Assembly: GCA_027587225.1 (NCBI GenBank)
Contig: JAPDDQ010000028.1
Location: 38,003-102,002, forward strand
Length of the DNA stretch: 64,000 bases
Direction: 5' to 3'
DNA from: Solirubrobacter taibaiensis
Lineage (GTDB): Bacteria > Actinomycetota > Thermoleophilia > Solirubrobacterales > Solirubrobacteraceae
Each line of letters opens with the position of its first letter. Positions within the stretch are counted from its first letter, which is position 1. The notes under the pieces were generated by a model. It saw only the letters and a list, made by a program, of their open reading frames with translations, ran no database searches and was not told where the DNA came from. A program made the translations under genes and the position numbers. Positions 14,581 through 23,396 of this stretch are shown one piece after another.

Positions 14581-15011
14581 GAGTCCTCGAACTTCACGTC
14601 GAGCGTGATCTCGGGCACGGCGGCGAGCGCCTTCGAGATCGGGCAGCCGGCCTTGGCACCCTGTGCGGCCTCCTCGAAGCCGGCGGCGTCCAGGCCCGGG
14701 ACCTTGCCCGTGACCGAGAGCGCGATCTTCGTGATCCCGAACCCGCCCTCGACCTCGGCGACCGTGACGTGCGCCTCGGTGGCGAGCGACTCCGGCGGAT
14801 TGCCGGCCTGGGTGAGCCCCACGCTCAGGGCCATCGTGAAGCAGGACGCGTGGGTGGCGGCGAGCAGCTCCTCCGGGTTGGTCCCGGAACCGCTCTCGAA
14901 CCGGCCGCTGAAGTTGTACTGGGCGTCGAGGATGCCCGTCTCCGTGGAAACGGACCCGCCGCCCCGCTTGAAGTCGCCCTGCCAGTCGGCCTTCGCGCTG
15001 CGTGTCGGCAT
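14577..15011 (-). CDS. osmC: OsmC-family peroxiredoxin
   Basis: 144 residues, normal OsmC length. Reduces organic hydroperoxides with two conserved cysteines, seen in 'EELLAATHASCFTMALS' (about 48-65) and 'GAKAGCPISKALAAV' (about 118-132). The N-terminal 'KADWQGDFKRGGGSVSTETG' is typical of the OsmC subgroup rather than Ohr. The gene is alone and convergent with the lipoprotein gene (4-bp overlap); GAGGAACACG just upstream of the ATG includes a GAGGA Shine-Dalgarno. Confidence 0.92.
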   Translation of the reverse strand: MPTRSAKADWQGDFKRGGGSVSTETGILDAQYNFSGRFESGSGTNPEELLAATHASCFTMALSVGLTQAGNPPESLATEAHVTVAEVEGGFGITKIALSVTGKVPGLDAAGFEEAAQGAKAGCPISKALAAVPEITLDVKFEDS

Positions 15012-15147
15012 TCGTGTTCCTCCTAATGGGGTCGGACTACGTCACGAGGACTGTACGGCTAGCCTTCCGGCGGTGTCGCGCAGAGGAGCGCGGCCGCGGC
15101 GTTCACCCAATCCTCAGCCCACTGCGCTAGAGGCGGGTGTCACAAAG

Positions 15148-15177
15148 TTGTTACAAACTCGAAGAAGCCGCTATATT
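15148..15177 (+). promoter_or_regulatory. Promoter of the atp operon: TTGTTA-N18-TATATT
   Basis: -35 TTGTTA (15148-15153), 18-bp spacer, -10 TATATT (15172-15177), the most AT-rich segment in the area and about 90 nt before the first operon gene. The -10 matches TATAAT at five of six bases. The 255-bp stretch 15012-15266 holds this promoter and the OsmC upstream region; no further gene is seen there. Confidence 0.6.
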
Positions 15178-15266
15178 GGCCCCCGCCGAACCGGCCGGGG
15201 AGTCCGTCAATGCTCCCGCCACGCGTGCCCGCGTGGGGATGGCCTGGTGCGGCACGTCAGCCTGCC

Positions 15267-15662
15267 ATGAGCTCTACCACGATGCCCACTTCCGACCCCC
15301 TGGTCTTTGTCCGCTACCTCGATGTGGCGCTGATCATCCTGGCCGCACCCTTCGTGATCCTGATGGGTGGCCCGGCGCTCGGCTACGTCGTCGCGGGCGT
15401 GACTTGGATCGCGAGTCGTTTTCTCGCCTCGGCGATCGAGCGCTCCGCGCGGAAGAAGTCGCCGAAGGCGCAGGTGGGCATCAACTTCGCCGTCCTGATG
15501 GGCCGGGCCTGGCTGATGGGCATCGCCATCCTTGTGGTCGGCCTGACCGCAGAACGGGAAGACGGTCTCATGGCCGCGCTGCTGGCGCTCGTCGCCTTCT
15601 CGGTCTACCTCGCAACAACGCTGATCGTTCGCCCGACGGAGAGGAACAAGCCAACCTCATGA
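15267..15662 (+). CDS. AtpI-like small membrane protein, first gene of the atp operon
   Basis: 131 residues from ATG 15267 (ATG 15282 is possible). About four membrane segments, arranged as two hairpins around a basic cytoplasmic loop ('SAIERSARKKSPKAQ'). Position just before atpB with an ATGA overlap matches AtpI-type proteins, which help assemble the c-ring, but the sequence is divergent and similarity cannot be claimed from reading alone. Confidence 0.65.
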   Translation: MSSTTMPTSDPLVFVRYLDVALIILAAPFVILMGGPALGYVVAGVTWIASRFLASAIERSARKKSPKAQVGINFAVLMGRAWLMGIAILVVGLTAEREDGLMAALLALVAFSVYLATTLIVRPTERNKPTS

Positions 15663-16543
15663 GCCAGTCCCGGAAGATCCTCCTGTTCGCGGGTGGCGCC
15701 TACCTGCTGCTGGTGGTCCTCGCGTTCATCCTCTTCGGCAACATCGGCCGGCAGGAGTTCGTCCCGCAGGAGGAGTTCGAGCTGCCGACGTGGATCGAGC
15801 TCGGGTTCCTCGACATCAACAAGGCCGTCTTGTACCTGGTGATCTCGGGGATCCTGACGTGCGGGTCGATGGTCTACATCGCCAACCGCATGGAGGCCAG
15901 GCCGAACCGCGTGCAGACCGCCGTGGAGACGCTCTACGCGCTCATGCGCGACAACATCACCCGCGGGAACATGGACGACAAGATGGCGCGGAAGTGGTTC
16001 CCGTTCATCGGGGCCCTGTTCCTGTTCATCTGGTTCAACAACCTGATCGGGTTCATCCCGCTGCCGACCGGTCACCACCACTTCACGGTCCTCGGTCTCG
16101 AGATCCCGACGTTCGGGATCTACGCCGCGACGGCCAACGTCTCGGTCCCGCTCGTCCTGTCGCTGATCGTGTTCGTGTCCTACACGACCGAGGGCATCCG
16201 CGCCAAGGGTGTCGGCGGCTACCTCAAGAGCCTGATCCCGGCGGGCGTCACCGGCGCCATGGCGGGCTTCATCTTCGTGCTCGAGCTGCTGTCGAACTTC
16301 ATGCGGATCATCTCGCTCTCCGTGCGTTTGTTCGCCAACATGCTCGCGGGCCACTTGATCATCCTCTTCATGGCCGGCGGTCTGGCGATCCTGCTCGGCA
16401 TTGCGGGCATCGGCGTGTTCCTGTTGCCGATCGGTCTCGCGCTGTATCTGTTCGAGGTGGGCCTCGTCGCCACCCTGCAGGCGTTCATCTTCGCCACTCT
16501 GTCCGCGATCTACATCGGCGGCGCGGTCGCCGAGTCCCACTAA
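15659..16543 (+). CDS. atpB: ATP synthase F0 subunit a
   Basis: 294 residues; ATG 15659 overlaps the upstream stop. Five to six membrane helices. The essential half-channel Arg is in 'RIISLSVRLFANMLAGHLI' (about 222-240), with 'WFNNLIGFIPLP' (about 122) and the C-terminal 'LVATLQAFIFATLSAIYIGG' containing the conserved Gln. Forms the proton path against the c-ring. Length is slightly above typical because of an extended N-terminus ('IGRQEFVPQEEFELP'). Confidence 0.96.
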   Translation: MSQSRKILLFAGGAYLLLVVLAFILFGNIGRQEFVPQEEFELPTWIELGFLDINKAVLYLVISGILTCGSMVYIANRMEARPNRVQTAVETLYALMRDNITRGNMDDKMARKWFPFIGALFLFIWFNNLIGFIPLPTGHHHFTVLGLEIPTFGIYAATANVSVPLVLSLIVFVSYTTEGIRAKGVGGYLKSLIPAGVTGAMAGFIFVLELLSNFMRIISLSVRLFANMLAGHLIILFMAGGLAILLGIAGIGVFLLPIGLALYLFEVGLVATLQAFIFATLSAIYIGGAVAESH

Positions 16544-16553
16544 AGGAGTTTCA

Positions 16554-16829
16554 GTGACTGTCCTGAGCACCATCCTGACGTTCTTCTTCGCCCAGGCGGA
16601 CATGGGCGCTGACGCGGGTAAGGCCATCGCACTCGGCGTCGGCGGCGGCCTCGGTGCCGTGGGCGCCGGCGTCGGCATCGGCATCATCTTCGGCAAGGTC
16701 ATCGAGTCCGTTACTCGTCAGCCGGAGATGCGCGACGAGATCACGTCCATCCAGTGGCTCGGCTTCGCCCTTACCGAGGCCTGCTTCTTCTACGGCCTCG
16801 TGGCGGGCCTGATCGCCTTCTTCCTCTAG
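16554..16829 (+). CDS. atpE: ATP synthase F0 subunit c
   Basis: 91 residues from GTG 16554, with AAAGGAG 5-6 nt upstream. Two-helix hairpin: Gly-rich helix 1 'GVGGGLGAVGAGVGIGIIFG', polar loop 'ESVTRQPEMRDE' (RQPE) and helix 2 with the ion-binding Glu in 'GFALTEACFFYGLVAG'. The residue after Glu is Ala, not the Ser/Thr of sodium-binding rings, so proton coupling is the better guess. Confidence 0.96.
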   Translation: MTVLSTILTFFFAQADMGADAGKAIALGVGGGLGAVGAGVGIGIIFGKVIESVTRQPEMRDEITSIQWLGFALTEACFFYGLVAGLIAFFL

Positions 16830-16836
16830 GAGCGCG

Positions 16837-17394
16837 ATGATCTCCCTGTTCGCAGCCGAAGAGGCCGAGGGCGGCGGCAGCGCACTCGTCAGCCCCGTCG
16901 TCGGGGTGATGATCTGGACGCTGATCGTCTTCGGCCTCACCCTCTTCATCCTCTGGAAGGTCGCGTTCCCGCGGATCGCCGAGGCGCTCGACAAGCGCCA
17001 GCGGATGATCGAGGAATCGATCGACACGGCGGAGAGCACCAAGCGCGAGGCCGATGAGCTGCTGCGCGAGTACCGCGAGCGTCTCTCGGACGCCCGTGGT
17101 CAGGCCGATGAGATCGTCGCTCGTGCCCGCCGCACCGCGGAGGCGCACGAGAACGAGAGCCAGGCCGAAGCCCGCGCCAAGCGCGAGGAGATGATGGATC
17201 AGACGCGTCGCGACATCGAGGCCGAGACGCGCCGTGCCATCCAGCAGATCCGCGCCGAGGTCGCCGACCTCACGGTGCTCGCCACCGAGAAGGTGACGCG
17301 CAAGACGCTCGACAGCGCTGATCAGAAGCGTCTGGTCGACGAAGCGCTCGCCGAGTTGGACTTCGCCGCCTTGGCCAACGAGGAGCGCCGCTAG
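16837..17394 (+). CDS. atpF: ATP synthase F0 subunit b
   Basis: 185 residues. One N-terminal membrane helix (about 20-42, 'VVGVMIWTLIVFGLTLFILW') then 'KVAFPRIAEALDKRQRMIEE' and a long charged coiled coil to about 165, forming the peripheral stalk that holds the alpha3beta3 head via delta. Begins 7 nt after atpE with AGGAGCG upstream. Only one b gene is present. Confidence 0.95.
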   Translation: MISLFAAEEAEGGGSALVSPVVGVMIWTLIVFGLTLFILWKVAFPRIAEALDKRQRMIEESIDTAESTKREADELLREYRERLSDARGQADEIVARARRTAEAHENESQAEARAKREEMMDQTRRDIEAETRRAIQQIRAEVADLTVLATEKVTRKTLDSADQKRLVDEALAELDFAALANEERR

Positions 17395-17396
17395 CC

Positions 17397-17927
17397 ATGG
17401 AAGAGATCGCCGCGGTCTACGCGCGCTCGCTGTTCGAGGTCGCACAAGAGCAGAACAAGCTCGACACCGTGCGCGACGAGCTCGGCGCCTTCGCGGACGC
17501 CGTCGACGCCAACCGCGAGCTGCAGACGTTCTTCTTCTCGCCGTATTTCTCCACGGTGGAGAAGTCGGACGGGCTGGACCGCGCGGTCTCAGGCGCCGAC
17601 CCGATCGTCGTCAACTTCCTCAAGCTGCTGATCGAGAACCACCGCACGCCGGCCGTCTTCCGCGTCCGGCGTGAGTTCGACCGCCTCTGGCGGGAGGAGA
17701 ACAAGCGCCTCCCGGTCCAGGTCACGTCGGCGGTGGAGCTCGATCAGGCCACCGTGACCCAGATCGGCGACCGGATCGCCCAGCAGACCGGTCAGAAGAT
17801 CGATCTGTCGGCCTCGGTGGAGCCCGACATCATCGGCGGCATCATCGTGCGCGTCGGCAACTCGATCCTCGACGCCTCGATCCGCAACCGCCTCGAACAA
17901 CTTCGCAAGCAGGTCGCTCGGGCCTGA
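17397..17927 (+). CDS. atpH: ATP synthase F1 subunit delta
   Basis: 176 residues. 'MEEIAAVYARSLFEVAQEQN' is the usual delta/OSCP opening, with an N-terminal helix bundle to about 105 and a C-terminal part containing 'VTSAVELDQATVTQIGDRI' and the signature 'VEPDIIGGIIVRVGNSILDASIRNRL' near the end. Links the head to the b stalk. Two nucleotides after the atpF stop. Confidence 0.95.
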   Translation: MEEIAAVYARSLFEVAQEQNKLDTVRDELGAFADAVDANRELQTFFFSPYFSTVEKSDGLDRAVSGADPIVVNFLKLLIENHRTPAVFRVRREFDRLWREENKRLPVQVTSAVELDQATVTQIGDRIAQQTGQKIDLSASVEPDIIGGIIVRVGNSILDASIRNRLEQLRKQVARA

Positions 17928-17948
17928 CCCGGCGCTAAGGAGCCAAGC

Positions 17949-19559
17949 GTGCAAATCAAGCCCGATGAGATCACTTCCATCCTCAAGTCCCGCATCGAGG
18001 GCCTCGAGGCCGGTCAGGCCGACCTGACCGAGGTCGGCACCGTCCTCACGATCGGTGACGGCATCGCCCGTATCCACGGGCTCGAGAACTGCATGTCGTT
18101 CGAGATGCTCGAGCTGCCGCACGACGTGGTCGGTCTCGCCCTGAACCTCGAGTCCGACAACGTCGGCGCCGTGCTCTTCGGCCCGTGGGAGAAGATCGTC
18201 GAGGGCGACACGGTCAAGCGCACCAACCGCCTGCTGGAGATCCCGGTCGGCGACCAGATGCTCGGCCGCATCGTCTCCCCGCTCGGCGCGCCGCTCGACG
18301 GCAAGGGCGCCATCGCCACCGACGAGTTCCGCCCCGCCGAGTTCAAGGCCCCGGGCGTCGTCCAGCGCCAGCCGGTGACCGAGCCGATGCAGACGGGCAT
18401 CAAGGCCGTCGACGGCATGATCCCGATCGGCCGTGGCCAGCGCGAGCTGATTATCGGCGACCGCCAGACGGGCAAGACGGCGATCGCGATCGACACGATC
18501 ATCAACAACAAGGACTCCGGCGTCGTCTCGGTGTACGTGGCGATCGGTCAGCGCATGTCCACGATCGTGGGTCTCGCGAAGACCCTCGAGGACGCGGGCG
18601 CGCTCGACAGCACGATCATCGTCGCCGCCCCGGCCGACGAGGCCGCGCCGATCAAGTTCATGGCGCCCTACGCGGGTTGCGCCATGGCCGAGTACTTCCT
18701 CTACAACGGCAAGCACGCGCTGGTGGTCTACGACGACCTCACCAAGCACGCGTACGCCTACCGTCAGATGTCGCTGCTGCTGCGCCGCCCGCCGGGGCGC
18801 GAGGCCTACCCGGGCGACGTCTTCTACCTGCACAGCCGCCTGCTCGAGCGCGCGGTCAAGCTCAACGACTCGCTCGGCGGCGGTTCGATCACCGCCCTGC
18901 CGATCATCGAGACGCAGGCCGGCGACGTGTCGGCCTACATCCCGACGAACGTCATCTCGATCACGGACGGCCAGATCTTCCTGGAGCCGAACCTCTTCAA
19001 CTCGGGCGTGCGCCCGGCCATCAACGTGGGCATCTCGGTGTCCCGCGTGGGCGGCAACGCGCAGATCAAGCCGATGAAGCGCGTCGCCGGCCGTCTGAAG
19101 ATCGAGCTCTCGCAGTTCCGTGACCTCGAGGCCTTCGCGCAGTTCGGCTCCGACCTGGACGCCGACACGCAGCGCACGCTGGCCCGCGGTGAGCGCCTGG
19201 TCAAGACGCTCAACCAGAACGAGCGCAGCCCGCTGGCCGTCGAGGATCAGGTTGCGGTCATCTACGCCGCCACCAACGGCTTCGTGGACCGCATCGACGC
19301 AGACCGCGTGGGCGAGTTCCACACGGGCCTGGTCGAGCGCCTGCACGCCGACGCGGCGGAGACGCTCGCGAAGATCAAGGACGGCGACTGGTCCGACGAG
19401 ACGCAGGAGACGCTGCGCTCCTCGATCGAGACGTTCGTGGGCGACTTCGGCTACGACCTCGACGAAGAGGGCCAGCCGCTCTCCGAGGACGACGCGCTGC
19501 GCTCGGGCGAAGGCCGCAAGTCCGAAGAGCAGCCGGCCGCGGTGGCCGCGGGGTCATAG
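17949..19559 (+). CDS. atpA: ATP synthase F1 subunit alpha
   Basis: 536 residues from GTG 17949 (AAGGAG upstream). Beta-barrel domain 1-95; P-loop 'IIGDRQTGKTAIAIDTI' at about 170; 'ALVVYDDLTKHAYAYRQMSLLLRRPPGREAYPGDVFYLHSRLLERA' spans the Walker-B and DELSEEN-adjacent region; arginine finger in 'GISVSRVGGNAQIKPMKR' (about 370). The tail after about 500 is an acidic, low-complexity extension ('DEEGQPLSEDDALRSGEGRK') longer than in E. coli alpha. Non-catalytic nucleotide-binding subunit. Confidence 0.97.
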   Translation: MQIKPDEITSILKSRIEGLEAGQADLTEVGTVLTIGDGIARIHGLENCMSFEMLELPHDVVGLALNLESDNVGAVLFGPWEKIVEGDTVKRTNRLLEIPVGDQMLGRIVSPLGAPLDGKGAIATDEFRPAEFKAPGVVQRQPVTEPMQTGIKAVDGMIPIGRGQRELIIGDRQTGKTAIAIDTIINNKDSGVVSVYVAIGQRMSTIVGLAKTLEDAGALDSTIIVAAPADEAAPIKFMAPYAGCAMAEYFLYNGKHALVVYDDLTKHAYAYRQMSLLLRRPPGREAYPGDVFYLHSRLLERAVKLNDSLGGGSITALPIIETQAGDVSAYIPTNVISITDGQIFLEPNLFNSGVRPAINVGISVSRVGGNAQIKPMKRVAGRLKIELSQFRDLEAFAQFGSDLDADTQRTLARGERLVKTLNQNERSPLAVEDQVAVIYAATNGFVDRIDADRVGEFHTGLVERLHADAAETLAKIKDGDWSDETQETLRSSIETFVGDFGYDLDEEGQPLSEDDALRSGEGRKSEEQPAAVAAGS

Positions 19560-19568
19560 CGAGACGCC

Positions 19569-20489
19569 ATGGCACTCAAGGACGTCAAGAGCCGCATCGC
19601 GTCGGTCAAGAACATCCAGAAGATCACGCGAGCGATGGAGATGGTCGCCGCGGCGCGCTTGCGCCGCGCTGAGCAGCGCATCGAGGCGTTGCGCCCGTAC
19701 GCGGGCGCCATCCGGCGCATGACCCGCCAGGCGGCGGAGGCGGCCGGAAACGTCCCGAACCTGCCGATCCTCAACGAGCACGAGTCCGAGGACACGGTCG
19801 CGATCCTGCTCGTCACGGGCGATCGCGGCCTCGCGGGCGCGTTCAACTCGCAGGTCGTCCGCGCCGGTCTGCGCGCGGGCATCGAGTACGAGCAGGGCGG
19901 CAAGAACACGGTGTGGTTCGCCTCCGGGCGCCGCGGCGTGTCCTCACTGAACTTCCGCGGTCGCGAGCCCAAGGGCGCGTTCACGGGGTTCACGGACCGT
20001 CCGGCCTACGCCAACGCGCGTGAGATCGCGTCCGAGCTCGTCGCCGCGTACGTGGACGGCGAGGTCGACCGCGTCGAGATCGTCTACAACCGCTACGTCT
20101 CGCCGCTCACGCAGGAGGTCACGCGTGAGACGCTGCTGCCGCTGCAGCACGCGACGATCCTCGAGGGCGGCGAGGGCCTCGGCGGCCGCGCCAGTGGGGA
20201 ACAGGACGAGTCCGAGGACACCGGCCACCACGCGCTGGTCGAGTACGAGCCCGATCCCGAGGAGATCCTGGAGCGCCTGATCCCGGCGTACGTGGAGATC
20301 TCGATCTTCCGCGCGCTGCTGGAGTCGACCGCGTCCGAGCACGGCGCGCGCATGACCGCCATGCGCAACGCCTCCGAGAACGCCGGCGACATCATCAAGG
20401 ACCTCACGCTGGAGTTCAATCGCGAGCGCCAGGCCGCGATCACGCAGGAAATCATGGAAGTTGTCGCCGGCGCCGAGTCGCTGGTCTAA
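19569..20489 (+). CDS. atpG: ATP synthase F1 subunit gamma
   Basis: 306 residues. N-terminal 'MALKDVKSRIASVKNIQKIT' and C-terminal 'SENAGDIIKDLTLEFNRERQAAITQEIMEVVAGAE' form the rotor coiled coil. The central Rossmann-like part contains an acidic insertion ('GRASGEQDESEDTGHH', about 212-230) that makes it about 20 residues longer than E. coli gamma. It rotates inside alpha3beta3; the insert may be surface exposed. Confidence 0.96.
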   Translation: MALKDVKSRIASVKNIQKITRAMEMVAAARLRRAEQRIEALRPYAGAIRRMTRQAAEAAGNVPNLPILNEHESEDTVAILLVTGDRGLAGAFNSQVVRAGLRAGIEYEQGGKNTVWFASGRRGVSSLNFRGREPKGAFTGFTDRPAYANAREIASELVAAYVDGEVDRVEIVYNRYVSPLTQEVTRETLLPLQHATILEGGEGLGGRASGEQDESEDTGHHALVEYEPDPEEILERLIPAYVEISIFRALLESTASEHGARMTAMRNASENAGDIIKDLTLEFNRERQAAITQEIMEVVAGAESLV

Positions 20490-20501
20490 GGAGACTCATT
20501 T

Positions 20502-21917
20502 ATGGCTGCGACCGCTGATACGCAGAAGAAGAACGTCGGCCGGATCGAGGAGATCCAGGGCGTCGTGATCGAGGCCGTCTTCCCGGACGAGCTGCCCGGC
20601 ATCTACTCCGCGATCACGGTTGACCGCGGCAACGGCGAGATCCTCGTGCTCGAGGTGCAGCAGCACCTCGGCGACGACCGCGTCCGCGCGGTCGCCATGG
20701 ACACCGCCGACGGCCTGGCGCGTGGCGTCGAGGTCATCGACACGGGCGGCCCGATCACGGTCCCGGTCGGCGACATCACGCTCGGCCGCATCTTCAACCT
20801 GCTCGGTGAGCCGATCGACGAGGGCCCCGAGCTCGACGTCAAGGAGCGCTGGCCGATCCACCGCTCGGCTCCGACCGTCGAGGACCTGACGCCGACGACC
20901 GAGATGTTCGAGACGGGCATCAAGGTCGTGGACCTGCTCGCCCCGTACGCGCAGGGCGGCAAGGTCGGCCTGTTCGGCGGCGCCGGCGTGGGCAAGACCG
21001 TGCTCATCCAGGAGCTCATCCACAACCTGGCCAAGGAGCACGGCGGTCTGTCCGCGTTCTGCGGCGTGGGCGAGCGCTCGCGCGAGGGCAACGACCTCTG
21101 GCTCGAGATGACCGAGTCGGGCGTCATCGACAAGACGATGCTCGTCTTCGGCCAGATGAACGAGCCCCCCGGGGCCCGCATGCGCGTCGCGCTGACCGGC
21201 CTCACCATGGCCGAGTACTTCCGCGACGAGCACGGCCAGGACGTGCTGCTGTTCATCGACAACATCTTCCGCTTCGTGCAGGCCGGTTCCGAGGTGTCCG
21301 CACTTCTGGGCCGCATGCCGTCGCAGGTGGGCTACCAGCCGACGCTGGAGTCCGAGATGGGGCAGCTGCAGGAGCGCATCACGTCGACGCGTAAGGGCTC
21401 GGTCACCTCGGTGCAGGCCATCTACGTGCCGGCCGACGACCTCACCGACCCGGCGCCCGCGTCCGTGTTCGCCCACCTCAACGCGACCACCGTGCTCTCG
21501 CGCGGCATCGCCGAGAAGGGCATCTACCCGGCCGTGGACCCGCTGGACTCGACGTCGACGATCCTCAAGCCCGACATCGTCGGCGAGGAGCACTACAACG
21601 TCGCCAACGAGGTCAAGGGCGTGCTGCAGCGCTACCGCGAGCTGCAGGACATCATCGCCATCCTCGGCATCGACGAGCTCTCCGACGAGGACCGCGTCCT
21701 CGTGCAGCGCGCGCGCAAGATCGAGCGCTTCCTGTCGCAGCCGTTCCACGTGGCCGAGCAGTTCACGGGTACGCCCGGCGCGTACGTGCCGATCGCCGAC
21801 ACCGTGCGTTCGTTCCGCGAGATCCTCAACGGCGACCACGACGACCTCCCCGAGTCCGCGTTCCTGCTCAAGGGCAAGATCGAGGACGTCGTCGAGGCGG
21901 CGAAGAAGAACCGCTAG
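20502..21917 (+). CDS. atpD: ATP synthase F1 subunit beta (catalytic)
   Basis: 471 residues. P-loop 'GLFGGAGVGKTVLIQELIHN' (about 158-178) with catalytic Lys; Glu of 'GERSREGNDLWLEM' (about 188); Walker B 'DVLLFIDNIFRFVQAGSEVSALLGRMPSQVGYQPTL' around 245-280; DELSEED-like element 'LGIDELSDEDRVLVQRARK' near 395. Preceded by AAGGAGA. Catalyses ADP phosphorylation. Confidence 0.98.
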   Translation: MAATADTQKKNVGRIEEIQGVVIEAVFPDELPGIYSAITVDRGNGEILVLEVQQHLGDDRVRAVAMDTADGLARGVEVIDTGGPITVPVGDITLGRIFNLLGEPIDEGPELDVKERWPIHRSAPTVEDLTPTTEMFETGIKVVDLLAPYAQGGKVGLFGGAGVGKTVLIQELIHNLAKEHGGLSAFCGVGERSREGNDLWLEMTESGVIDKTMLVFGQMNEPPGARMRVALTGLTMAEYFRDEHGQDVLLFIDNIFRFVQAGSEVSALLGRMPSQVGYQPTLESEMGQLQERITSTRKGSVTSVQAIYVPADDLTDPAPASVFAHLNATTVLSRGIAEKGIYPAVDPLDSTSTILKPDIVGEEHYNVANEVKGVLQRYRELQDIIAILGIDELSDEDRVLVQRARKIERFLSQPFHVAEQFTGTPGAYVPIADTVRSFREILNGDHDDLPESAFLLKGKIEDVVEAAKKNR

Positions 21918-22330
21918 TGGCCCGCACGCCTTTCAAGGTCGAGGTCCTCACCCCCGAGGGAGAGGTCTTCAACGACGAGGTCGAGATGGTCTCCACGCGC
22001 ACCAGCGTGGGGTCCATCGGCATCCTCGCCAACCACCAGCCGCTGCTCGCGCAGCTGAACCCGACGGAGCTCCGGCTGTACAAGTCCGAGTCCGAGGTGG
22101 TTCGCTACGCGCAGGGTGAGGGCTTCCTGCAGATGACCGGCGACCGCGCGCTCGTGCTGGTCGACGAGGTCTTCAAGGTCGACGACCTCAACGCGTCCGA
22201 CCTGCAGGACCGCCTCAAGCGCGCCGAGGACGAGCTCGCCAGCGCCGAGGAGGACAGCGAGGAGCGCCGCCAGGCGGAGCGCGACAAGCGCCGCTACGAG
22301 GCCTTCCTCAAGCTGACCCAGAGCTCCTAG
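21917..22330 (+). CDS. atpC: ATP synthase F1 subunit epsilon
   Basis: 137 residues; GTG 21917 shares one base with the atpD TAG. N-terminal beta sandwich: 'FKVEVLTPEGEVFNDEVEMV', 'GSIGILANHQPLLAQLNP', 'GEGFLQMTGDRALVLVDEV'. A C-terminal two-helix region (about 90-137) carries the regulatory arm. Last gene of the atp operon, followed by a strong terminator. Confidence 0.95.
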   Translation: MARTPFKVEVLTPEGEVFNDEVEMVSTRTSVGSIGILANHQPLLAQLNPTELRLYKSESEVVRYAQGEGFLQMTGDRALVLVDEVFKVDDLNASDLQDRLKRAEDELASAEEDSEERRQAERDKRRYEAFLKLTQSS

Positions 22331-22352
22331 CGCTCGCAGTCAATACGCAAAC

Positions 22353-22383
22353 AAAAAGGGCCCGCTTTCGGCGGGCCCTTTTT
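22353..22383. terminator. Bidirectional rho-independent terminator after atpC
   Basis: AAAAAGGGCCCGC (22353-22365), loop TTTCG, GCGGGCCCTTTTT (22371-22383): a 13-bp perfect stem with T-tract on the plus strand and, read from the other side, a T-tract for the convergent gene ending at 22407. Confidence 0.95.
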
Positions 22384-22406
22384 GTTGGCTTGCTTGGCGC
22401 TGTCGA

Positions 22407-23183
22407 CTACGGGTTCGTCGTCGAGAGCGTGAAGGTCAGCGTCTTCGAGTAGGAGCCGGTGCGGAGCGCGTCCGTCGCGGCGATGGCCTGCTTGAAGGTG
22501 ACGATGGCCGAGCCGCTGACCGGGCCGCCGTAGGTGAGCAGCTCGGTCGGGGAGCTCATGCCGGTGAGCGGCTTGAAGGCCGGGGCGGTCGGGTCCAGCG
22601 TGTTCGGGCCGGTCGGGGGCACCACGACCTTCTGGGCGCCGACCTGGACGGTCTGCGGCAGCGCGTACGTGCCGTTGACCATCTTGCCGACGTTGGTGTC
22701 GCTCGCGTCCGCGACGGTGAGCTTCGCGTCGCCGGCCGTGGACAGGATCTGCGCCGTCAGCGTGGACGTGTAGTCCATGGCGACGCCCGGGACGAACGCG
22801 GTGAACGCGGTCGGCGTGCCGAGGTTCAGGTTCAGCGTGGCCGGGACGTTGCCGCCCGGGTCCTGCGTCCCGCCCTGGGTGACCTGGTAGTTGACCACCG
22901 AGGTCGTCAGCGTGGCGCCGTCGGCGTTCTTGGCCGACACGGTGAACGGGAACGTGCCGACGGCCGACGTGTTGATCGGCGCGCCGTTCGCGACCGTGCC
23001 TTCGCACGTGACGACGTTGAGCCCCGAGCAGCTGTACGCCGCGAGGACCGTCGCGTTCAGCGCGTACGGCGAATTACCGCCCGGCGACGTGATCGCGATC
23101 GTCGGGGCCTGGGCCATGGCGGAGCACGGCAAGACCGCCGCACCAACCGCAACCGACAAAAACACCTTCCATGGCCTGATCAT
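22407..23183 (-). CDS. Secreted beta-rich protein with Ig-like and shared C-terminal domain
   Basis: 258 residues. ATG 23183 is chosen because AGAGGGTG lies 4-5 nt upstream; a TTG five codons earlier is less likely. Signal peptide about 1-25, ending SAMAQA. Residues about 27-105 look like one Ig/HYR-like beta domain with a Cys pair ('AAYSCSG...VTCEG'). From about 115 to the end is a second domain ('GGNVPATLNLNLG', 'ISTAGDAKLTVAD', 'FKQAIAATDALRTGSYSKTL') that recurs at the C-terminus of the divergently transcribed carboxypeptidase. Probably cell-surface or secreted; function unknown. Confidence 0.8.
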   Translation of the reverse strand: MIRPWKVFLSVAVGAAVLPCSAMAQAPTIAITSPGGNSPYALNATVLAAYSCSGLNVVTCEGTVANGAPINTSAVGTFPFTVSAKNADGATLTTSVVNYQVTQGGTQDPGGNVPATLNLNLGTPTAFTAFVPGVAMDYTSTLTAQILSTAGDAKLTVADASDTNVGKMVNGTYALPQTVQVGAQKVVVPPTGPNTLDPTAPAFKPLTGMSSPTELLTYGGPVSGSAIVTFKQAIAATDALRTGSYSKTLTFTLSTTNP

Positions 23184-23224
23184 GAACACCCTCTGCAATT
23201 GAAGACTCCCCCCGGGACCCGAAG

Positions 23225-23257
23225 CCTACTTTGTAGAAGCGAGTACCTACTTGTCAA
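23225..23257 (-). promoter_or_regulatory. Promoter TTGACA-N16-TACAAA with CCTACTT direct repeats
   Basis: On the minus strand TTGACA (23257-23252), 16-bp spacer and TACAAA (23235-23230), about 45 nt upstream of the 23183 start. CCTACTT occurs at 23225-23231 and 23246-23252, exactly 21 bp apart (two helical turns), overlapping both promoter elements: a possible regulator site in the 213-bp divergent region. Confidence 0.55.
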
Positions 23258-23396
23258 CTATCGCCGGGCAAAACCGGACGGAAGGACTACTTGAGCGCCG
23301 TTGACACTCCTCAACGGTTGTTCGGTTGCCTTAAAGCTCCGGTAAGACAACAATCGCTCGTTCGGAGGGTGTGGTCCACGAAGGAGGGATTGGCTC

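Noticed and set aside
23301..23336. TTGACA (23301) as a promoter for the M14 gene
   Set aside because: No -10-like hexamer at 16-19 bp; the nearest AT-rich hexamer (TTAAAG) is 24 bp away.
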